A program made the position numbers and the translations under genes. Shown piece by piece: positions 1 to 11,064 of a DNA stretch of 51,214 nt. How positions within the stretch are numbered: position 1 is the first letter of the stretch; the number at the start of each line of letters is the position of its first letter. Origin of the DNA: an uncultured Pseudomonadota bacterium (GTDB lineage: Bacteria > Pseudomonadota > Gammaproteobacteria > Steroidobacterales > Steroidobacteraceae); assembly GCA_903884105.1 (NCBI GenBank), contig CAISDJ010000135.1, positions 1-51,214 of the forward strand. Direction: 5' to 3'. The notes beneath the pieces were generated by a model. It made no database searches. It saw only the letters and a list, made by a program, of their open reading frames with translations, and was not told the origin of the DNA.

Positions 1-1208
1 ACCTGCTGTCCAGCCCGCGCAAGCGCGTCCAGATGTCGCCGCCTGGCAGAAAAGACACCGGTGTCGGCGCTACGGTATCCGGCTGCCTGCTTGAGGTGAT
101 CGCGCAGCTCCGGCAAACCCACCCCGGTCAACGCCGAGATCCGTTGCTGGGGCCAGGCCTCATAGGGAACACCGGCATTGACGGTGGTCGCATCGATCTT
201 GTTGAGCACGAGCGTGACTGGGATCTGCGGCGGCAACTCCGCGAGCTCCTGCTCCAGCGTTGCCGGCGTTGGCAGCGCGGCCGCATCGATCAAGTACAGG
301 ATTCGGTCCGCGCGCGACATCTCATCGCGCGCTCTGCGGATGCCCTCGGCTTCGATGAGATCCGCACTGTCCCTGAGTCCCGCCGTGTCGACAAGGTACA
401 AAGGCAGGCCGTCCAGGTGGATCTGCTCGCGCAGCGGGTCACGCGTCGTGCCCGCAAGCGGAGTGACGATGGCAGCTTCATATCCGGCCAGGCGATTCAG
501 CAGACTCGATTTGCCGGCGTTTGGCTTGCCGGCAATGACCACGCGAAAGCCTTCGCGTAGCAGCGTACCCTGCCGGGCCGCCGCGGTAAGTGATTTGAAA
601 GCATCAAGGATGTGGTCGATTCTGGACCGCAAGGTGGCGTCGTCGAGGAAATCGATCTCCTCGTCCGGAAAATCGATGGCCGCTTCGACATGCATCCGGG
701 CGGCCGTGATGGCTTCCACCAGCGAGTGGATCTGCAGCGAGAATTCTCCCTGCAGCGAACGAACGGCCGCGCGCGCTGCCTGCTCGGTGGCGCTGTCGAT
801 GAGGTCCGCGATGGCTTCCGCTTCGACGAGGTCGATCTTGTCGTTGAGAAAGGCGCGGCGGCTGAACTCGCCTGGCTCGGCAAGGCGCGCACCGAGCGCC
901 AGGGATCGCTGCAACAAGCGGTCGAGCACGACCGGGCCGCCGTGGCCCTGCAACTCGAGAAGATCTTCACCGGTGAACGACGCAGGCGCTGCGAAGTAGA
1001 GCGCGAGTCCACTGTCCAACACTTCGTCGGACGCGCCCTTGAAGGGCCGCAGCGTGGCAACGCGTGGTTTCGGCAGGATGCCGAGGATTGCCGTGGCGAT
1101 TGCCTGAACCTGCGGGCCAGAGATCCGGACCACGCCAATGCCGGCCCTCCCGGCGGCGGTTGCAATCGCCGCGATGGTATCGGTGTCGTGGCTGACGCCG
1201 GCTTTCAT
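1..1208 (-). CDS. mnmE: tRNA modification GTPase MnmE (3' end cut by window)
   Basis: About 402 codons are present; the reading frame is still open at the window's left edge, so roughly the last 50 residues are missing. The ATG at 1208 opens with MKAGVSHDTDTIAAIATAAG, the usual start of the folate-binding N-domain. A helical region follows, then the inserted G domain with the P-loop GKPNAGKSS (about residues 227-235), DTAG and NKID. With MnmG the family installs the 5-carboxymethylaminomethyl group on U34 of tRNA; this is family knowledge. The C-terminal motif carrying the conserved Cys is off-window. It lies 52 bp downstream of yidC in the same direction, as in most gammaproteobacteria. mnmG, rsmG, parA and parB would be expected beyond the left edge (inference). 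Confidence 0.97.
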   Translation of the reverse strand, partial: MKAGVSHDTDTIAAIATAAGRAGIGVVRISGPQVQAIATAILGILPKPRVATLRPFKGASDEVLDSGLALYFAAPASFTGEDLLELQGHGGPVVLDRLLQRSLALGARLAEPGEFSRRAFLNDKIDLVEAEAIADLIDSATEQAARAAVRSLQGEFSLQIHSLVEAITAARMHVEAAIDFPDEEIDFLDDATLRSRIDHILDAFKSLTAAARQGTLLREGFRVVIAGKPNAGKSSLLNRLAGYEAAIVTPLAGTTRDPLREQIHLDGLPLYLVDTAGLRDSADLIEAEGIRRARDEMSRADRILYLIDAAALPTPATLEQELAELPPQIPVTLVLNKIDATTVNAGVPYEAWPQQRISALTGVGLPELRDHLKQAAGYRSADTGVFSARRRHLDALARAGQQ

Positions 1209-1260
1209 GACCTGACCCTGTCCGGGTTCACGATGGCAGGCACCTGAGTCCGCGGGCCCG

Positions 1261-2946
1261 TCAGTCCTTTTTATTCCCTGCAACGACCAGGCGGTTGATG
1301 TTCCACTGTTGCGCGATCGACAGCACAGTGTTCGTGATCCAGTAGAGCACGAGGCCGGCGGGGAACCACGCCATCATGAACGTCATGATGACGGGCATGA
1401 ATGCAAATACCTTCGCCTGGATGGGATCGGGCGGCTGCGGGTTCAGCTTGAACTGGCCGAACATCGCCACTCCCATCAGCACGGGCAGCACGAAATAGGG
1501 ATCGCGCGAAGAGAGGTCGGTGATCCAGCCAAGGAACGGAGCCTGGCGCATCTCGACGCTCTCGAGCAGCACCCAGTAATACGCAAGGAACACGGGGATC
1601 TGCACGAGAATGGGCAGGCAGCCGGCGACAGGGTTGACCTTCTCTTTCTTGTAAAGGTCCATCATGGCGCGGCCGAGCTGTTCGCGGTCGTCCTTGAAGC
1701 GTTCCTGCACGGCCTTGATGCGCGGACCCAGGTTGCGCATCTTCGCCATCGAGCGGCCGCTCGTCTCGGTGAGCTTGTAGAACACTAGCTTGATGAGGAA
1801 GGTCGTCAGGATGATGGACCAGCCCCAGTTGCCGACAAAGCCGAAGACCTTTTCAAGCAACCAGAACAGGGGTCGCGAGATGATGGTGAGCATGCCGTAG
1901 TCCGCGGTGAGCTGCAGCTTCGGGCCCGTGACCGCCAGCTGGTCCTGCAGCTTCGGGCCGACGAACACCGTTTCCTCGTACTGGCCAGTCCCGCCAGCCG
2001 CAACCGTTTTTACCGGGCCCCGATAGGACATCACGAAGTCGTTGTTCGCATCAATGATGAGCTGATAGTCGTAGCTCGAACCGACGGGGGGCACGGCAGC
2101 AACGACAAAGTGATGCTGCATGGCGGCCATCCAGCCGCCGGCAAAGGAAGCCTGATAGGCCTTGTCCTCTTCCTTCTCTACATTGAGCTTGCGATAGGCC
2201 TTGCCGTTGTATACCGCGGGGCCGCGATAGGCATAACTCTCGACGTTGAACATCGAGCGGCTGACGGGTTCGTAGTGCCTGACGAGCTGCAAATAGGAGG
2301 CGGCCTTCCAGTCTGTTGGAGACTCATTGGCCACCTCGTAGTGAATGGGCACTGCGTAACTGCCGCGGCGGAAGGTGTAAGTCTTCGTGACCGTGATGCC
2401 CTGGCCGTCCGTCCACGTCAGCGGAACGGTTACTTCGTCCTGCCCGTCTTGAAGACGGTACTCGGTTGCCGCAGCCTGGTAGATCGCCAGATGCGTCGGT
2501 TCACCACGACCCTCGGCAGCCCGCAGCCCGGAGCGAGCAAGAAACAAGCTGTTGCCGGGCTGGCTGTTGAACAAGCGAACAGGTACGTCGGGCTGGTTCT
2601 TCACGAGCGGATACTTGAGCAGGTCCGCGGTCTGCAGTTCGCCACCTTGTGTGCTCAAGCTGACATCGAGCACGTCCGTGTGAATGCGGACGATTGCTGC
2701 CTGGGCTGCGCCTTCGGCGACCACGGCGGGAGTTGCTGTGACTGCTGGCGCAGCGGCATTGGTTGTGGCTGGCGTTGTGGCCTCGCTCGAGGGCAGCGAC
2801 GGCAATTCACTGGTCCGCGGGCCGGGAGTCGCGGCAACTTGTGATGCCGCTGTTGGCGGCGGAGCGTAGTCCTTCTGCCAGGTGACGTAGCCGAGCCACA
2901 AGAGAAGGGACAGAACGCCCCAGGCAATGATGCGTTGGTTATCCAT
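1261..2946 (-). CDS. yidC: Membrane protein insertase YidC
   Basis: 561 residues, the usual length for a gammaproteobacterial YidC. It begins [20 protein letters not shown], the first membrane anchor. A Ala/Pro/Thr-rich linker follows, then the large periplasmic beta-sandwich domain (about 85-350) and the conserved C-terminal core with five membrane segments (about 360-550), including [20 protein letters not shown] and [18 protein letters not shown]. It inserts and folds inner-membrane proteins alone or with SecYEG. The start codon overlaps the end of yidD by 8 bases (ATGGATAA), which suggests translational coupling in the rpmH-rnpA-yidD-yidC operon. Confidence 0.98.
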   Translation of the reverse strand: MDNQRIIAWGVLSLLLWLGYVTWQKDYAPPPTAASQVAATPGPRTSELPSLPSSEATTPATTNAAAPAVTATPAVVAEGAAQAAIVRIHTDVLDVSLSTQGGELQTADLLKYPLVKNQPDVPVRLFNSQPGNSLFLARSGLRAAEGRGEPTHLAIYQAAATEYRLQDGQDEVTVPLTWTDGQGITVTKTYTFRRGSYAVPIHYEVANESPTDWKAASYLQLVRHYEPVSRSMFNVESYAYRGPAVYNGKAYRKLNVEKEEDKAYQASFAGGWMAAMQHHFVVAAVPPVGSSYDYQLIIDANNDFVMSYRGPVKTVAAGGTGQYEETVFVGPKLQDQLAVTGPKLQLTADYGMLTIISRPLFWLLEKVFGFVGNWGWSIILTTFLIKLVFYKLTETSGRSMAKMRNLGPRIKAVQERFKDDREQLGRAMMDLYKKEKVNPVAGCLPILVQIPVFLAYYWVLLESVEMRQAPFLGWITDLSSRDPYFVLPVLMGVAMFGQFKLNPQPPDPIQAKVFAFMPVIMTFMMAWFPAGLVLYWITNTVLSIAQQWNINRLVVAGNKKD

Positions 2947-3190
2947 GAAGAGACGGGGTCCGGCGGTGAAGGGGCGGCTCTACCGGCACAGGGTCGTACC
3001 CGCCCGGATGCCAGGGATGGCAACGGAGCAGGCGACGCACTGCGAGATAGAGTCCTGAAAGCGAACCGTGCTGCCTGATTGCCTCCTGGGCATAGCAGGA
3101 GCAGCTCGGATAGAAGCGGCATCGCGGTCCAAGGAGTGGACTGATTCCGCTTCTATAGATGTGCAGGAGAAAAATCAGGAACGAGCGCAT
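2939..3190 (-). CDS. yidD: Membrane protein insertion efficiency factor YidD
   Basis: 83 residues from the ATG at 3190. It starts [20 protein letters not shown] and contains the family's cysteine-rich core [14 protein letters not shown] followed by [17 protein letters not shown] seven codons upstream (3211) is possible, but the ATG fits the family better. It is a small membrane-associated protein thought to help YidC-dependent insertion; the mechanism is not established. The 5' end overlaps the end of rnpA by 16 bases and the 3' end overlaps yidC by 8, the typical compact arrangement. Confidence 0.95.
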   Translation of the reverse strand: MRSFLIFLLHIYRSGISPLLGPRCRFYPSCSCYAQEAIRQHGSLSGLYLAVRRLLRCHPWHPGGYDPVPVEPPLHRRTPSLHG

Positions 3191-3603
3191 GCGACGGATA
3201 CGGCCTGCCAATGACGTTCTAGGCTGCGCAGGATCGCACTATTGTCGCCGGTTCGCACACCGCTGCGTGCATTGACGACGATATCGGCGGCTGGCAGTCC
3301 ATGCTGGTGCAAGCGAAACGACTCCCGAACGAGCCGCTTGACGAGGTTGCGGCGAACAGCATTTCCGACAACTCTCGCCGGCATGGACAGCCCAAGCCGA
3401 GCGAGATTCCCATTGTTCGTGCGGGCGAGAACCGTGAAAAAGGAATCAGCAGACCGACGAGCCTGCCGGTAGACGAGGTCGAACTCTCGTTTCTGCTTGA
3501 GACGCTGCGCCGGGGTCAGGCGGCAGGGTCGGGTCTGCGGCTTGATGGATGGAATAAGCGTCGAAAACGCGTCAGACAGTGAGACGCTTGCGGCCCTTGG
3601 CAC
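3175..3603 (-). CDS. rnpA: Ribonuclease P protein component
   Basis: The C-terminal 110 residues are a clear Rnp[21 protein letters not shown], then the RNR-type signature [20 protein letters not shown], which binds the RNA subunit and the tRNA leader. The start is uncertain. After the rpmH stop codon (3572) the frame has no ATG, GTG or TTG before the conserved core. The nearest standard start is the GTG at 3603, inside rpmH, giving 142 residues; a second GTG at 3651 would give 158. A CTG or ATT start nearer the core cannot be excluded. The usual family length is about 115-140 residues. It forms RNase P with the RNA subunit to mature tRNA 5' ends. Confidence 0.93.
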   Translation of the reverse strand: MPRAASVSLSDAFSTLIPSIKPQTRPCRLTPAQRLKQKREFDLVYRQARRSADSFFTVLARTNNGNLARLGLSMPARVVGNAVRRNLVKRLVRESFRLHQHGLPAADIVVNARSGVRTGDNSAILRSLERHWQAVSVACARS

Positions 3604-3706
3604 GACGGCGGGCGAGCACGAGACGGCCGCCCTTGGTTGCCATGCGAGCACGAAACCCGTGAGTCCGCTTGCGATGCAGGTTGCTGGGTTGATACGTACG
3701 CTTCAT
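3572..3706 (-). CDS. rpmH: Large ribosomal subunit protein bL34
   Basis: 44 residues, read directly from the minus strand: starts [20 protein letters not shown], ends KGRKRLTV. This is the universal L34 sequence and normal length. It is a very basic component of the 50S subunit. It is the first gene of the rpmH-rnpA-yidD-yidC transcript, and its last 32 or more bases appear to be shared with the 5' end of rnpA. A good minus-strand promoter lies about 120 bases upstream (3823-3851). Confidence 0.98.
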   Translation of the reverse strand: MKRTYQPSNLHRKRTHGFRARMATKGGRLVLARRRAKGRKRLTV

Positions 3707-3822
3707 GACAATGACTTCCGAGGGAGTGGCTGCAAATTCGGGATCGGCCTAACGCTGATCTTCTTCCGGATCCGAAACTGCCCTTAAAACAACGAATTGG
3801 TGGGTCCAAAAAGAAGGCGGCA

Positions 3823-3851
3823 AGGGTACGCACGGGGACCGCGAGTGTCAA
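3823..3851 (-). promoter_or_regulatory. Sigma70-type promoter of rpmH operon
   Basis: On the minus strand a perfect -35 TTGACA (3851-3846) is followed after 17 bp by TACCCT (3828-3823), matching three of six -10 bases. It points at rpmH with a leader of about 110 bases. The perfect -35 and spacing suit a ribosomal protein gene. The start site is inferred only. Confidence 0.55.
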
Positions 3852-3905
3852 GCCGGTCCTGCGGGTGGGAATGAGGCTCTCGCGCTCCACTCGCGTGGGC
3901 CGGCT

Positions 3906-3926
3906 ACAGGTCGAACCTGTGGATAA
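3906..3926 (+). promoter_or_regulatory. DnaA box with adjoining palindrome upstream of dnaA
   Basis: TGTGGATAA at 3918-3926 is a perfect consensus DnaA box, about 80 bp before the dnaA GTG. It overlaps the right arm of a hyphenated palindrome, ACAGGT (3906-3911) CGA ACCTGT (3915-3920). A -10-like TATAGA follows at 3942-3947, so DnaA bound here would sit around the -35 region. This fits the known autoregulation of dnaA. The rest of the 300-bp rpmH-dnaA gap shows the rpmH promoter but no further perfect box, so this gap is a weaker origin candidate than the dnaA-dnaN gap. Confidence 0.65.
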
Positions 3927-4006
3927 CCTTGCGGGCATCGGTATAGACTCCGCTCCCTTCGCTCCCCGCCCAAAGCCTGACCCGACTGCCTTCGAGAGGA
4001 CGACCT

Positions 4007-5356
4007 GTGCACGGTTCGTTGTGGAGCCTTTGTCTCAGACAACTCGAAGCCGAGTTGCCAGAGCAACACTTCAACACCTGGATCCGGCCTCTTCGCGCTG
4101 TCGAGGAACACGGTGTCCTGCACCTGTTGGCGCCCAATCGCTTCGTTGTTGATTGGATCAACCAGAATGTCGTCGACCGGATTCGGGAGCTCGTGTTCTT
4201 GTCGGCTCCTGAACCCGCTCCTTTGGTCGTTCTTGAGGTTGGGTCGCTCCGGGTAGTTGTTCCTGTTGCCGGGCCGGCGGCAGCCGTCCCAGAGGTGCGG
4301 TCTCCAGCCAAAGACGTGGCCTCTACCCTCGCTTTTGGGGGGCGGCTGAATTCCGAGTTCACTTTCGCCAATTTCGTCGAGGGCAAGAGCAATCAGCTCG
4401 CCAAGGCGGCTGCGATCCAGGTCGCGGAGAACCCGGGCAAGGCCTATAACCCCCTGTTCATCTACGGCGGGGTAGGCTTGGGGAAAACGCACCTGATGCA
4501 TGCCGTTGGGAACATGATCAGGCAAAAAAATGCGGGCGCTCGGGTTGCGTACGTGCACTCGGAGCGTTTTGTAGGCGACATGGTTCGGGCCCTGCAGCAC
4601 AACACCATCAACGAGTTCAAGGTGGCATACCGGTCGCTGGATGCGCTGTTGATTGACGACATCCAGTTCTTTGCCGGCAAGGAGCGCTCGCAGGAGGAGT
4701 TTTTCCACACGTTCAATGCGCTTCTGGAGGGCCAGCAGCAGGTGATTCTGACTTGCGATCGCTACCCTAAAGAAGTGGTCGGCCTGGAGGAGCGGCTGAA
4801 GTCGCGCTTTGGGTGGGGTTTAACGGTGGCCGTCGAACCGCCTGAACTCGAGACATGCGTTGCGATCCTGATGAGCAAGGCTGCGCAAGGGCACGTTGAG
4901 TTACCCGAGGAGGTGGCCTTCTTCATTGCGAAGCGCATCCGGTCCAATGTCCGCGAGCTGGAAGGGGCATTGCGGCGGGTCATTGCGAATTCTCAGTTCA
5001 CTGGTCGGCCGATTACGCTGGATTTTGCGAAGGAAGCGCTGCGCGACCTGCTTGCGTTGCAGGATCGTCTCGTAACCATCGAGAATATTCAGAAAACCGT
5101 GGCCGAGTATTACAAGATTCGGGTTGCTGACCTGCTTTCCAAGCGCCGCAGCCGTTCCATCACCCGCCCGAGACAGCTTGCAATGGGATTGGCGAAGGAA
5201 CTCACGAATCACAGCTTGCCCGAGATCGGCGATGCATTCGGCGGTCGCGACCATACGACGGTGCTGCACGCCTGTCGTAAGATCAAGGAACTGCGGGAAA
5301 CGGAAACGCGGACGAACGAAGACTATCTGAATCTGTTGCGCACTCTGGCTGGATAA
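4007..5356 (+). CDS. dnaA: Chromosomal replication initiator DnaA
   Basis: 449 residues from a GTG start preceded by AGAGGA at 3995-4000, six bases upstream. Domain I (about 1-85, [20 protein letters not shown]) is followed by a short domain II and the AAA+ domain with Walker A GGVGLGKT (about 154-161), Walker [10 protein letters not shown] and a sensor region. The C-terminal DNA-binding domain carries the signature [14 protein letters not shown]. It binds DnaA boxes and unwinds oriC. It starts the dnaA-dnaN-recF-gyrB series and is probably autoregulated through the box at 3918. Confidence 0.99.
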   Translation: MHGSLWSLCLRQLEAELPEQHFNTWIRPLRAVEEHGVLHLLAPNRFVVDWINQNVVDRIRELVFLSAPEPAPLVVLEVGSLRVVVPVAGPAAAVPEVRSPAKDVASTLAFGGRLNSEFTFANFVEGKSNQLAKAAAIQVAENPGKAYNPLFIYGGVGLGKTHLMHAVGNMIRQKNAGARVAYVHSERFVGDMVRALQHNTINEFKVAYRSLDALLIDDIQFFAGKERSQEEFFHTFNALLEGQQQVILTCDRYPKEVVGLEERLKSRFGWGLTVAVEPPELETCVAILMSKAAQGHVELPEEVAFFIAKRIRSNVRELEGALRRVIANSQFTGRPITLDFAKEALRDLLALQDRLVTIENIQKTVAEYYKIRVADLLSKRRSRSITRPRQLAMGLAKELTNHSLPEIGDAFGGRDHTTVLHACRKIKELRETETRTNEDYLNLLRTLAG

Positions 5357-5630
5357 GCTGGGGAAAGGTTTGTGGATAAACTGTGGGTTCGCCGGTGGGC
5401 AGATTCATCCACAGGCAGCACACAGGCTGATGACAGGCGATACCGGGTTTGCGCGCCTGCTTATGCTTGACGCAAGATTCTGTTTGACCAGTGTTTTGGG
5501 GACTTACTAACAGGTTTGGCCGCCAGTAATAATAGTAATAACTCTTAATATCTATATAAGACTTTATATCTATATAAGACCTTAAGATTGCTGACGGCGA
5601 GCTATTCCATCGGATGTTCAAGGTGAAGCA
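5357..5630. other. Putative replication origin (oriC) between dnaA and dnaN
   Basis: The 274-bp gap has no gene and differs in base composition from its surroundings. It holds a perfect DnaA box TGTGGATAA at 5371-5379, a one-mismatch box in the other orientation (TCATCCACA, 5405-5413), and a weak box GCTGGATAA (5348-5356) made by the end of dnaA. The AT-rich tract 5526-5585 contains the trinucleotide run TAATAATAGTAATAA (5527-5541). It also contains two exact copies of ATATCTATATAAGAC (5548-5562 and 5566-5580), 18 bp apart. This has the parts of an origin: boxes beside an unwinding element. It must also carry the dnaN leader. Confidence 0.7.
5548..5580 (+). repeat. Tandem 15-bp AT-rich direct repeats in putative unwinding element
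   Basis: ATATCTATATAAGAC occurs exactly at 5548-5562 and 5566-5580 with an 18-bp period and a 3-bp spacer. The setting resembles the AT-rich 13-mers of the E. coli duplex unwinding element, although the sequence is different. Confidence 0.8.
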
Positions 5631-6740
5631 ATGAAGTTCAGCGCGGAACGCGAAGCCATTCTGGCTCCTCTGCAAAACGTCATGGGTGTGGTTGAAAGGC
5701 GGCAGACGATGCCGATCCTTGCCAACGTGCTGTTGTCAGGCAAGAACGGCAAGCTCTCCGTGACAGCAACGGACCTTGAAGTGGAGCTCGTCGCTTCTTC
5801 GGCCGTGGACCTTCAGGAGCCAGGTGACGTTACGGTCCCGGGTAGAAAACTCCTGGACATCATTCGGGCGCTTCCCGAAAAGGCCACTGTCACTGTAACC
5901 GTGGATGGGGAGAGGGCAATTGTCCGGTCCGGAAAGAGTCGCTTCACGCTGTCGACTTTGACGGCCGGAGACTTCCCGACCGTGGAGCAGATCCATGCCC
6001 AGCAAACCTTGAAGCTGAAGCAAGCTGACTTCCGGCGGTTGCTCGACAAGACCCACTTTTCCATGGCCCAGCAGGACGTTCGCTACTACCTGAATGGTCT
6101 TTTACTTGAAGTGGACTCGAAAATGCTTCGAACAGTAGCGACTGACGGCCATCGTCTCGCTTTGTGCCAGATTGCGCTCGACCATACCGGTATCGCACCA
6201 GGTGCCCCGCCTTTGCAGGTCATCGTGCCACGAAAAGGCGTGCTGGAATTGCAGCGCCTGCTGTCCGGCGAGGGTGAGGTAGAGTTGGCCATTGGTAGCA
6301 ACCATGTTCGGATCCATATTGGCGACATTCGCTTCACATCGAAGCTTATTGATGGCCGTTTCCCGGAGTACAGTCGAGTCATCCCTCCGAATCCACCGCG
6401 TTTGGTGAAGGCAGATCGCGATACGTTGCGGGCTGCCCTGCAACGTGCAGCCATTTTGAGCAACGAGAAGTTCCGCGGAATCCGGCTCGGCCTGAAGCTG
6501 AAGACGTTGGTGTTGCAGGCTCACAACCCGGAGCAGGAAGAGGCCGAGGAAGAGTTGGATGTAGGTTATGACGGAGACGAAATGGAGATTGGCTTCAACG
6601 TCAACTATCTGCTGGATGCGCTGGCTGCGGTCGATGGCAATGAAGTCGAAATTGGATTGACCGATTCCAGTAATAGCTGCCTGGTGAATGCGCCAGGTGC
6701 GACAGATACCCGCTATGTTGTGATGCCGATGCGCTTGTAG
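5631..6740 (+). CDS. dnaN: DNA polymerase III beta sliding clamp
   Basis: 369 residues, normal family length, from ATG at 5631 with AAGGTGA just upstream. It begins MKFSAEREAILAPLQNVMGV and contains three repeated clamp domains of about 120 residues, including TVEQIHAQQTLKLKQADFRR, and ends DTRYVVMPMRL as clamps do. As a homodimer it encircles DNA and tethers polymerase III and other proteins. It lies downstream of the putative origin and 54 bp before recF. Confidence 0.99.
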   Translation: MKFSAEREAILAPLQNVMGVVERRQTMPILANVLLSGKNGKLSVTATDLEVELVASSAVDLQEPGDVTVPGRKLLDIIRALPEKATVTVTVDGERAIVRSGKSRFTLSTLTAGDFPTVEQIHAQQTLKLKQADFRRLLDKTHFSMAQQDVRYYLNGLLLEVDSKMLRTVATDGHRLALCQIALDHTGIAPGAPPLQVIVPRKGVLELQRLLSGEGEVELAIGSNHVRIHIGDIRFTSKLIDGRFPEYSRVIPPNPPRLVKADRDTLRAALQRAAILSNEKFRGIRLGLKLKTLVLQAHNPEQEEAEEELDVGYDGDEMEIGFNVNYLLDALAAVDGNEVEIGLTDSSNSCLVNAPGATDTRYVVMPMRL

Positions 6741-6794
6741 GCGGGTGCTCATCATCCGGCGGAAACTTGTCCTAGTGGTGACTTTGAAGGCGGC

Positions 6795-10308
<3,514 letters not shown>

Positions 10309-10324
10309 TCCAAGGGCGCTTGCT

Positions 10325-11059
10325 CTAAGCGGCCCCTACGCTGGGGCCGAACTCGGGTTTGAGTCGGGCCACGGTGGACTCGATCCATGCCTGGACCTCG
10401 TCATTGATGCTGCGAGGATCGCGGCCCTCAGTCGCAATTGGCGGGCCCACAACGACACGGATGACACCAGCACGCTTCAGCAGTCCGCGACGCTGCCAGA
10501 AGAAACCGGCGTTGTGCGCGACCGGCACCACGAGGCGCCCGGTCCTCGCTCCCAGCAAAGCTCCGCTCACGCCATAGCGACGGGTTTCGCCGGGCGGCAT
10601 CCTTGTCCCCTCGGGAAACACAAGAATCCACCGGCCCTCAGCCAGCCGCTCTTTGCCTTGCGAGACAACCTGATTCACCGCGGAGGCACCGGCATTGCGA
10701 TCGATCGCGATCGGCCGCATCGAGCGCATGGCCCACCCGACGACCGGAATCCACATCAGCTCCCGCTTCAATACCCAGGACTGCGGAGGAAAAACCACCA
10801 TTTGCGCAATCGTTTCCCAGGCCGACGAGTGCTTCCACATAGAGATGTGATTCCCAGCAGGAATATTCTCGAGGCCCTCAACGGTATAGCTCAGCCCGCA
10901 GAGCTTCTTCAGCACCCAGAGCTGGTTCCTCGCCCAGAATTGCGCTACGCCATACAGCCTGCTGTCCGGCAACCAGGACACAGCCAGCACGAAAACAGCG
11001 TAGAACAATGTCGATACAAACAGGTACGTCGTGAAGAGCAGCGAGCCGAGCCATTGCAT
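10325..11059 (-). CDS. Lysophospholipid acyltransferase family protein (PlsC-like)
   Basis: 244 residues with an N-terminal membrane segment and the LPLAT fold. The first acyltransferase motif reads KHSSAWET, so the catalytic HX4D is HX4E here. RPIAIDRNAGASA and VFPEGTRMPPGE are the second and third motifs, and VVPVAHNAGFFW is the fourth. The family moves an acyl chain from acyl-ACP or acyl-CoA to lysophosphatidate or a related lysolipid; the substrate here cannot be told from sequence. It starts 5 bp after glyS, as in pseudomonads, where an acyltransferase and gmhB lie between glyS and gyrB; gmhB is absent here. Confidence 0.9.
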   Translation of the reverse strand: MQWLGSLLFTTYLFVSTLFYAVFVLAVSWLPDSRLYGVAQFWARNQLWVLKKLCGLSYTVEGLENIPAGNHISMWKHSSAWETIAQMVVFPPQSWVLKRELMWIPVVGWAMRSMRPIAIDRNAGASAVNQVVSQGKERLAEGRWILVFPEGTRMPPGETRRYGVSGALLGARTGRLVVPVAHNAGFFWQRRGLLKRAGVIRVVVGPPIATEGRDPRSINDEVQAWIESTVARLKPEFGPSVGAA

Positions 11060-11064
11060 GGCGA

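Noticed and set aside
3707-4006. rpmH-dnaA gap as the main origin
   Set aside because: Only one DnaA box and no AT-rich unwinding tract are seen there; the dnaA-dnaN gap has more origin features. It remains possible, since pseudomonads have origin sequences on the rpmH side.
5527-5541. TAATAATAGTAATAA as a definite DnaA-trio
   Set aside because: Composition fits, but the neighbouring DnaA box is not on the side expected from the Bacillus arrangement, as far as I recall it. Kept only as a possibility inside the origin entry.
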